Source of the DNA: Maribacter zhoushanensis
GTDB taxonomy: Bacteria; Bacteroidota; Bacteroidia; Flavobacteriales; Flavobacteriaceae
Direction of reading: 5' to 3'
Length of the DNA stretch: 64,000 nucleotides
Assembly: GCF_029350975.1 (NCBI RefSeq)
Contig: NZ_JARKMR010000001.1
Span: 124,001-188,000 of the forward strand
Under the pieces are notes generated by a model that was given only the letters and a program-made list of their open reading frames with translations, was not told the origin of the DNA and ran no database searches. A program made the position numbers and the translations under genes. This document shows positions 58,011 through 64,000 of the stretch, piece by piece (position 1 is the first letter of the stretch; the number at the start of each line of letters is the position of its first letter).

Positions 58011-60524
58011 TTACATGTCTACGATAATGAACTCTGATCTACGGTTAAGGTAGTGTTGTTCTTCTGTACAGCGAATAGTTCCGTCACAATCGTTGATTAA
58101 TCGTTCTTCCCCATAACCTATAGCACTTTGAATTCTGCTTGGATCTATACCTTGAGATATGATATAGTCTCTAGTAGATTTAGCACGTTTATCAGATAGG
58201 TATTTGTTGTAAACGGCCGCACCCCTTGAATCTGTATGCGATTCTATTTTTATGACCATATTAGGCGAATCGGTCATTACTTCAACTAGTTTATTAAGTT
58301 CTACAGCAGCATCGTCACGTATGTATGATTTATCAAAGTCAAAGTGAATCATCTCTGTCTTAAGTTTCTTGATACCATTTTCAACAGCGATCATATCATT
58401 TAGTTTTCTCATTGAGATATCTACATTGACCGTATCATTGTCTTTAGTTGCGGCTTCTCTGGTATCATCAAAGTATGAACCTTTGGTGGTTTTTAATACA
58501 TATCTGGTATCGGCATCTAAATCTTCAAAAATGAAATTACCATTTTCATCGGTTTCCATTTCTTTAAGTTTAATGTTGTTTTCATCAAGCAACTCCACTA
58601 ATGCATTAGGCATTAAATCACCAGTTATCAATTCTGTTACAACACCTGCAATAGCATTTATACTAGTTGGTATTTCTTCAACTTCCAATGTTTTAAATGA
58701 ATAGATATCATCATCGCCCTTACCGCCGTCACGGTTAGATGCAAAGTATCCTTTCTGAGTTTCTTCATTAACAATAAATGAAAAGTCATCTTTGCTACTA
58801 TTAACCGGCTTACCTACATTACGAACTTCTAAAAAGCCAGCTTCATCATCAAAGGCAACCTCAAATACATCTAAACCACCTAAGCCTACATGACCGTCAG
58901 ATGAGAAGTATAGTTTTTTGTCATTTATAAAAGGAAACATTTCTTTATGCTCCGTGTTAATTTCTGGACCAAGATTTCTTGGAGAAGAAAAAGAACCATC
59001 TTCAAGAACATCTACTACGAAAATATCTGTATCACCAATACTACCTGGCATATCAGAAACAAAATATAATTGTTTTCCATCAGGGCTTAATGCCGGGTGA
59101 CCTGTAGAGTAGTTGTCACTGTTGAAAGAGACCTCTTCTGCCTCTAACCATTCATCGTTAACTTTTTTTGAACGATAAATTTTAAGGTGGTTAATTCCGT
59201 TCTTATCTCTCTTTAGTTTCTTACCATAATTGTTTCTGGTAAAATACATAGTCTCATTATCTGGAGAGAATGCTACAGAAGCTTCATGATATTTAGTATT
59301 GATTTTTTTAGAGAACTTGATAGCATCTTTAAAATCTTGAGACTCTTCATTTACCTTGGCAACGAATAAATCTAAATAAGGCTGATTGTTCCATTTATAC
59401 TTTCTGGTATTAAATATCGATGAATCTTTCGCAGATGCATAAACCATTTCTTCACCACCATAATACATAGGTGAAAACTCAGAGTACTTAGAATTGATAT
59501 TTAGGTTATTGATATCAAACCTTTCTTCCATTCTTAATAGACCGTCTAGAACTATTTCGTTTTGTTCAATGTCTTGCTCAATTTCTTCACCCGCTAATTT
59601 CTTATTGTACAGCTTTAAAAGACGCTTAGATCTTTTATAGTTACCAATACCTTTTAGTGAGTGTGCATATTTAAATAAGTAGTCAGAACTCATGTCAGAC
59701 TCATATTTGGTATATAATATGTTATACCACTTATAAGCGTTTTCCATATCTGTATTAAAGTAATGGGCATCACCAGCTTTCTTTAAAACATCATATGTAT
59801 AAGCTTTTTCTCCTTTAGATAAGGCTTGCTCATAAATTTTTGCAGCTTCTGCATACCACATTTTATCAAAATACTCATCTGCTCTTTTAATGAGTTTAGA
59901 TTTAAACGCAGGATCGTTATCTTTTGATGAAGTAAGCATTTCATAAGAAACCTCTTCTACAGGTATAGTTTCTGTTTCTAATTCAGTTACTGGTGTTGTC
60001 TGTAATGTTGAGGTAGCTTCTATTTCTGCTACTGTTGGTAATTCTGAAACAGCTTCGGTTTCATTATACACATTATTGTTGATCATTTTAAGAACCCATA
60101 CCTCATCATCGTAACGATTGTCAAATTCTGTAGAACAATCATTTAAAGCTTCTTCCCAAGAAGTGTAGTGGTTTAAATACAAATAGTATAATAGGTTTTG
60201 AGGATTCTGAAAGTACCCAGCTTCAAACCCTTTTCTATTTAATTTTTTAATTTGAGAATTTAGATTTTTATCTTTTGAAAATGTACCTGCTATAACGTAG
60301 TATCCATTTTCGGTATTTTCTATATCATGAAAAGCTCTGTATGGAATAGACAGTGCTTCAGCAGCTCTTTGAAAATCTTTTTTGTCGTTTTCTTCAGCTA
60401 CGGATACTATTGAGTCCTCGATGTTATTTGATACATCAGACTCTAGTTCATCTTGAAAACCTTGAGCTTGGGCAAAAACGATAAAGACCAGAAAAAATAA
60501 ATTTAATACACTTCTCATAGACAT
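58011..60524 (-). CDS. PorE-like OmpA-family protein with SPOR-like, TPR and beta-propeller domains
   Basis: Predicted outer-membrane/periplasmic protein of the gliding/T9SS machinery (837 residues). Order: signal peptide (SVLNLFFLVFIVFAQAQG), SPOR-like module (about 68-148, NGYYVIAGTFSKDKNLNSQI to DDEVWVLKMIN), TPR-like helices (about 205-310), PD40/WD40-like beta-propeller repeats (about 340-600: ALSPDGKQLYFVSD, FINDKKLYFSSDG), a carboxypeptidase-regulatory-like beta domain (about 625-700) and an OmpA peptidoglycan-binding domain (about 720-837) with IESHTDSRGAAVYNKYLSDK and RAKSTRDYI. TPR, propeller, CarboxypepD_reg and OmpA are the PorE arrangement; the SPOR-like module is extra. It is preceded by the same direct-repeat promoter element as two other T9SS units. 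Confidence 0.88.
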   Translation of the reverse strand: MSMRSVLNLFFLVFIVFAQAQGFQDELESDVSNNIEDSIVSVAEENDKKDFQRAAEALSIPYRAFHDIENTENGYYVIAGTFSKDKNLNSQIKKLNRKGFEAGYFQNPQNLLYYLYLNHYTSWEEALNDCSTEFDNRYDDEVWVLKMINNNVYNETEAVSELPTVAEIEATSTLQTTPVTELETETIPVEEVSYEMLTSSKDNDPAFKSKLIKRADEYFDKMWYAEAAKIYEQALSKGEKAYTYDVLKKAGDAHYFNTDMENAYKWYNILYTKYESDMSSDYLFKYAHSLKGIGNYKRSKRLLKLYNKKLAGEEIEQDIEQNEIVLDGLLRMEERFDINNLNINSKYSEFSPMYYGGEEMVYASAKDSSIFNTRKYKWNNQPYLDLFVAKVNEESQDFKDAIKFSKKINTKYHEASVAFSPDNETMYFTRNNYGKKLKRDKNGINHLKIYRSKKVNDEWLEAEEVSFNSDNYSTGHPALSPDGKQLYFVSDMPGSIGDTDIFVVDVLEDGSFSSPRNLGPEINTEHKEMFPFINDKKLYFSSDGHVGLGGLDVFEVAFDDEAGFLEVRNVGKPVNSSKDDFSFIVNEETQKGYFASNRDGGKGDDDIYSFKTLEVEEIPTSINAIAGVVTELITGDLMPNALVELLDENNIKLKEMETDENGNFIFEDLDADTRYVLKTTKGSYFDDTREAATKDNDTVNVDISMRKLNDMIAVENGIKKLKTEMIHFDFDKSYIRDDAAVELNKLVEVMTDSPNMVIKIESHTDSRGAAVYNKYLSDKRAKSTRDYIISQGIDPSRIQSAIGYGEERLINDCDGTIRCTEEQHYLNRRSEFIIVDM

Positions 60525-60609
60525 AATTCTTAGTTGAACATTACGATCAACTGGGGTTTTAAGTATAGTACCAACGGTTAGTTATGGATTTTTAGTACTA
60601 TAAGTCTAA

Positions 60610-60676
60610 CGAAATTAGTAGTAAAGCGATATTCTGAATATTAATTGTTGTGAAAGAGGGTTTTTATGTCGTGAAA
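60610..60676 (-). promoter_or_regulatory. Direct-repeat element plus -7 box upstream of the OmpA-type gene
   Basis: Read on the minus strand, TTTCACGACATAAAA starts at 60676 and a second half-site TTTCACAACAATTAA has ACAACA at 60651-60646, exactly 21 bp after the first. TAATTTCG (60617-60610) is one mismatch from TAnnTTTG and lies exactly 28 nt after the second half-site. The start codon at 60524 is 121 bp beyond the second half-site. Confidence 0.7.
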
Positions 60677-60794
60677 GAATACTATTTAGTAGCCTCGCAG
60701 CCAATGTGATCCCGATAAACGGACAATTTATACGATAAGTTGCGTGTTTGTTACTTCCACAGGAGATTTACATTTAGGGAAATAATATATAAAA

Positions 60795-60822
60795 CCAAAA
60801 AAGCTCTGAATATCAGAGCTTT
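60795..60822 (-). terminator. Terminator of tatA
   Basis: AAAGCTCTGA pairs with TCAGAGCTTT around a 3-base loop; on the minus strand the stem is followed by a T-run (CTTTTTTTGG). It lies 28 bases after the tatA stop. Confidence 0.85.
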
Positions 60823-60850
60823 ATAAATTATATGAAAGGGTAAAATGTAC

Positions 60851-61036
60851 TTATTCCTTTTTCTTTTCTTCTAATTGTTCATCTTCTTTCGAAGCATCTT
60901 TAAACTCTTTAATTCCACTACCTAAACCTCTCATTAGTTCTGGAATCTTTTTTCCTCCGAATAGAAGTAGAATTACGACTACCACTAATATAATTTGTGG
61001 AGCGCCTATGGCCAAAAAAGTAGATAATATTGTCAT
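60851..61036 (-). CDS. tatA: Twin-arginine translocase TatA/E-family subunit
   Basis: Pore-forming component of the Tat pathway that exports folded proteins across the inner membrane. From the ATG at 61036 it has 61 residues: a short periplasmic N terminus, one membrane helix (about 11-27, [20 protein letters not shown]), the hinge [20 protein letters not shown] and a charged amphipathic tail ([16 protein letters not shown]). The FGxxKxPEL...G motif is diagnostic. The longer frame from 61063 would start almost inside the promoter box TATCTTTG (61068-61061), so the internal Met is preferred. tatC is not in the window. Confidence 0.95.
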   Translation of the reverse strand: MTILSTFLAIGAPQIILVVVVILLLFGGKKIPELMRGLGSGIKEFKDASKEDEQLEEKKKE

Positions 61037-61060
61037 AAGACTATGATTTAAAATGGATTT

Positions 61061-61068
61061 CAAAGATA
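61061..61068 (-). promoter_or_regulatory. -7 promoter box of tatA
   Basis: TATCTTTG on the minus strand is a perfect TAnnTTTG match, 24 nt upstream of the tatA ATG at 61036. No clear TTTG is seen 19-21 nt further upstream. The position argues against the longer tatA frame. Confidence 0.45.
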
Positions 61069-61202
61069 CTAAAAAGTTCTTAGTTTGCTGTTAATATTAA
61101 TAGCAAGTGATTTTTTATTTATAAGATACTATTTGTCAGCTGAATTCCATATAAAATACTAATTGGTATTATCTGCTTGTTGCGCTAAGTTTATTGCTTG
61201 GA

Positions 61203-62135
61203 TTAAAAGAAACGTGGCGATTTAATTCTCGTGATTTTAGATATTAATTGGTAGCGTAGAAATATTTCATGCGTACCAGAATTATAGGTTCCCAGATTAT
61301 TAGTTGTTAGATCATAAGCATACCCTAAGTTGAATTGAGGATTAATCTGAAAGCCTAAAAGGGCTCCAATAGAATCATCCCATCTATAATTTACACCCAA
61401 AGTCAATGCTTCGTTAAATAGAAAGTTTAAAGATAAGTCAGCTATTAAAGGCGCACCCTCAACATACTTTACAAAGGTTGATGGTTTAAACTTTACCATA
61501 GAATTTAGGTCAAAAACATAACCTGCTATCAAATATAAATGCATTCTTTCTGTACCTACAGACTCCTCTATAGCATTATACCGTTTGTTATATAATACGT
61601 TCGGAGTTGATAGACCTATATATGCCTTGTCTGTATAATAAAACAAACCTGCACCTACAGAGGGCAAAAGTTCGCTATTAATGTTTTCATTAAAAAGTAC
61701 ATCTGGATCACGATATGTACCTTTTGACCAATCTACACTAAGAAAGCGTGCACCAGCTTTTAAACCTAATGCCAATTTATGTCCTCTTCTGTTTAAAATT
61801 ATATTATGCGCATAATTGAGGTCTAGGAATGTTTCGGAAGAAGGACCTATTTGATCTTGAACTATAGAAAATCCTATACCATCAGAACTATTATATGGAG
61901 AGTCAATACCTAGTGATATGGTAGTAGGTGATCCATCTATGCCCACCCATTGACTTCTAAATAAAGAAGTTATCGTTAAATGTCCTTTAGACCCTGTATA
62001 AGCAGGGTTTACGGTCATGGTGTTATAATTATATTGAGTATACTGAGGTTCTTGTTGCGCACTCGCACTTTTTATACCCAGTAGCGCCATAATGAGCGTT
62101 GTGCTTACATATATGTGGTTTATTTTCAACTTCAT
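61203..62135 (-). CDS. PorP/SprF-family T9SS outer-membrane protein
   Basis: Third PorP/SprF-type protein of the window, 310 residues, standard length. It has a signal peptide (about 1-26, ending GIKSASAQ), the family motif QEPQYTQYNYNTMTVNPAYT and GSKGHLTITSLFRSQWVGID (NPAYTGS..R.QWVG), GIGFSIVQDQIGP, the GLKAGARFLSVDWSKG strand and a C-terminal FLRYQL strand. It begins 8 bases after the stop of the upstream DUF11/type B cargo gene, the same cargo-then-PorP order as at 24.9-29.4 kb and 32.8-51.1 kb. No strong terminator is visible behind it. Confidence 0.93.
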   Translation of the reverse strand: MKLKINHIYVSTTLIMALLGIKSASAQQEPQYTQYNYNTMTVNPAYTGSKGHLTITSLFRSQWVGIDGSPTTISLGIDSPYNSSDGIGFSIVQDQIGPSSETFLDLNYAHNIILNRRGHKLALGLKAGARFLSVDWSKGTYRDPDVLFNENINSELLPSVGAGLFYYTDKAYIGLSTPNVLYNKRYNAIEESVGTERMHLYLIAGYVFDLNSMVKFKPSTFVKYVEGAPLIADLSLNFLFNEALTLGVNYRWDDSIGALLGFQINPQFNLGYAYDLTTNNLGTYNSGTHEIFLRYQLISKITRIKSPRFF

Positions 62136-62143
62136 TCTAACAT

Positions 62144-64000
62144 TTATCTAGTTATATATAACCAACCTGTTTTTGCATCATTGATATCTTCATTCGGTAT
62201 CAATATGTAATAGTAGGTGCCTACGGGTAATTTTTCATTACCGTTAACGGTTGCTCTACCCTGTGATGTACCGTCCCAATCATTGTTATATCCTTTAGTT
62301 TCATAAACTAAAGTTCCCCATCGGTTAAATACCTGTAAGTTGTTATTAGGATAATCTTCAATACATTCAATAAAGAAATATTCATTACTGCCATCTCCAT
62401 TAGGGGAGAACTCATTAAAAATTACCAAACATTCTTCATCTAATGGTTCATTAAGGGTTACTGATACCTGATCTTGATTGTTAGCAGTATTCGGGTCAAT
62501 TTGATCCATATAATCTACTCGAGCAATATTGGTGTAATCATCACCTTCTTGCACGGTTACGGTTAAAAGAAGTTCTGCGGTTTCACCAGGTAGTAACAAT
62601 GGTATATCCCAGAACCCGGTTTCAGGATCATATGTACCTGTACTATTGCTTTGCTGTACCAATACAAAACCATTAGGTATATTTTCTTCTATACTTACAT
62701 TTGTTGCCGCTAAACCACCTATGTTACTGGCAGTAATAGTAAAAATGATTTCATCTCCTATTTCAGCGGTTTCGCTAGAAACTATTTTATCAATGGTTAT
62801 GTCAGTTGATGGTGAATTGATTTCATGTTCACTTTCATCATCTTCATTTGGCGAATTTGGATCATAGTTATCTACAGTAGAATCTGAGTCGGTTTCGTTC
62901 ACCTGAGTTACTTGAACGACATTTTTATATTCACCTTGTGTACCTTTTGGTATATTTACTCTTGCGCTATATGATAGTGTTAGGCTTTCTACACCTAATG
63001 AGGCTATATTCCATGAAATGGTATCATTTGAAAAAGTACCACCGTTTGATATTGATGTCCCAATGACAACTAGTCCAGATGGTACATAATCTTCAATGAC
63101 GATACCCGTAGCTAAATCAGGACCAGCATTTGTTACAGTTATTTCATATGTAATTTGATCATCAATATTTGGATTAATACTGGAATCTGAGGATAAAGAT
63201 TTGATCAATGACAAATCAACGTTGTTAATTGATATAGTATCCACCGAATCCTCATCATCTTCGGATTGATCTCCGTCATCATTGTTCGGGGTAGAATTTG
63301 GATCTGTTTGATCACTCGCAGTTACTTGTGCTATGTTCTTATATTCATCGGCAGCGCCAGTCGGTGCGTTTACCGAAACATCATATGTCAATGAAGTAGT
63401 GCCGGAAGCAACAGTAGCCAAATTCCAGGTAATAGTAGAACCGGATAATGTTCCGCCATTAGAAATAGTAGCAATATCTACAGTATATCCAACAGGAACC
63501 ACATCTTCTATACTAACATTGGTTGCGTCATTTGGACCGGCATTCGCCAAATCAATAGTAAAAGTTATAATATCTGAAATATCAGGACTGGTATTGGAAA
63601 CCGATTTATCCAAGGATAGATTTGCTTGTTCGTTAACATTTACTGTATCCACCGAATCCTCATCATCTTCCGATTGATCTCCGTCATCATTGTTCGGGGT
63701 AGAATTTGGATCGGTTTGGTCACTTGCTGTTACTTGTGCTATATTTTTATATTCGTCGGCAGCGCCAGTAGGTGCGTTTATAGAAACATCATATGTCAAT
63801 GAAGTTGTACCGGAAGCAATAGTTGCCAAATTCCAGGTAATAGTAGAACCGGATAATGTTCCGCCATTAGAAATAGTAGCGATATCTACAGTATATCCAA
63901 CAGGAACCACATCTTCTATACTAACATTGGTTGCGTCATTTGGACCAGCATTTGCTAAATCAATAGTAAAAGTTATAATATCTGAAATATCAGGACTGGT
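62144..64000 (-). CDS. DUF11-repeat T9SS type B-sorted surface protein, 5' end beyond the window
   Basis: Partial gene: the reading frame stays open to base 64000, so the N terminus and signal peptide lie outside. The visible 618 codons encode a stack of DUF11 ('conserved repeat') modules with the pattern 'DLSLIKSLSSDSSINPNIDDQITYEITVTNAGPDLATGIVIEDYVP'. The first visible modules are near-identical at the DNA level with a period of 408 bp (136 residues); the last two are diverged. Asp/Glu-rich linkers (DDGDQSEDDEDSVDT) join them. The C-terminal type B sorting domain (last about 85 residues) starts FNEFSPNGDGSNEYF and ends KTGWLYITR. A PorP/SprF gene follows after 8 bases. Met at 63910 is internal to a repeat and is not the start. 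Confidence 0.92.
   Translation of the reverse strand, partial: TSPDISDIITFTIDLANAGPNDATNVSIEDVVPVGYTVDIATISNGGTLSGSTITWNLATIASGTTSLTYDVSINAPTGAADEYKNIAQVTASDQTDPNSTPNNDDGDQSEDDEDSVDTVNVNEQANLSLDKSVSNTSPDISDIITFTIDLANAGPNDATNVSIEDVVPVGYTVDIATISNGGTLSGSTITWNLATVASGTTSLTYDVSVNAPTGAADEYKNIAQVTASDQTDPNSTPNNDDGDQSEDDEDSVDTISINNVDLSLIKSLSSDSSINPNIDDQITYEITVTNAGPDLATGIVIEDYVPSGLVVIGTSISNGGTFSNDTISWNIASLGVESLTLSYSARVNIPKGTQGEYKNVVQVTQVNETDSDSTVDNYDPNSPNEDDESEHEINSPSTDITIDKIVSSETAEIGDEIIFTITASNIGGLAATNVSIEENIPNGFVLVQQSNSTGTYDPETGFWDIPLLLPGETAELLLTVTVQEGDDYTNIARVDYMDQIDPNTANNQDQVSVTLNEPLDEECLVIFNEFSPNGDGSNEYFFIECIEDYPNNNLQVFNRWGTLVYETKGYNNDWDGTSQGRATVNGNEKLPVGTYYYILIPNEDINDAKTGWLYITR
63232..64000 (-). 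repeat. Near-identical 408-bp tandem DUF11 repeats
   Basis: The string CAGGAACCACATCTTCTATA occurs at 63493 and again at 63901, and the surrounding sequence matches over the whole period with only scattered changes. The period is 408 bp (136 codons). At least two units are visible and the array runs off the right edge. Confidence 0.9.

Larger units (their letters stand above)
60525..60850. other. Control region of the OmpA-type gene plus tatA terminator
   Basis: This 326-base gap holds the direct-repeat element and -7-like box at 60610-60676 (serving the minus-strand OmpA-type gene) and the tatA terminator at 60795-60822. No open frame is seen. Confidence 0.6.

Overview
This window looks like a chromosomal segment from a gliding, probably marine member of the Flavobacteriaceae (Bacteroidota). 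The reasons are low G+C, TAnnTTTG-type -7 promoter boxes, type IX secretion (T9SS) type B sorting domains (CHU_C, NGDGxND motif), three PorP/SprF-family membrane proteins, a giant SprB-like adhesin, and family architectures typical of this group (DUF4175, DUF4837, GIN domain). I cannot fix the genus from the sequence.

Layout. 0-5 kb: a long intergenic region, then RNase R, a GIN-domain protein, a LysE-type exporter and a convergent OmpH/Skp-like lipoprotein. 5-12 kb: a leftward cluster DUF4175 > ybeY > mnmG > methyltransferase. mnmG is flanked by two perfect 16-bp palindromes, TGTTCCACGTGGAACA, that look like ParB-binding parS sites. 12-25 kb: housekeeping genes (gltX, rlmF, katG, an SPFH protein, a BamA-like barrel, glnS). 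25-29 kb: the first T9SS pair, an Ig-like type B cargo plus a PorP-type barrel carrying two SPOR-like domains. 29.4-32.8 kb: a small accessory pocket with two small secreted proteins and a methyltransferase. 32.8-51.1 kb: a 17.3-kb SprB-like adhesin gene and its PorP/SprF partner. 51-57.7 kb: folB, tRNA-Cys, holB, pgk, a LysM lytic transglycosylase and a DUF4837 lipoprotein. 58-64 kb: an OmpA/TPR/beta-propeller protein with a SPOR-like domain, tatA, and a third cargo-PorP pair whose cargo gene runs off the right edge.

How it fits together. Much of the coding length encodes the gliding/T9SS surface system: cargo proteins with type B sorting domains, each followed by a PorP/SprF-type gene, plus a PorE-like OmpA protein that probably links the outer membrane to peptidoglycan.

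The most interesting structure I found is a shared two-part regulatory element upstream of three of these units (about 24.77, 32.70 and 60.68 kb). It consists of two direct half-sites (TTTCACAACA-like) exactly 21 bp apart. A near-consensus -7 box lies exactly 28 nt downstream of the second half-site, and the start codon about 105-122 bp downstream. This suggests one dedicated activator, possibly LytTR-like, for surface and gliding genes. A fourth, orphan copy lies at about position 91. The giant adhesin gene also carries very recent internal duplications: a tract of about 870 bp looks identical between two copies 1821 bp apart.
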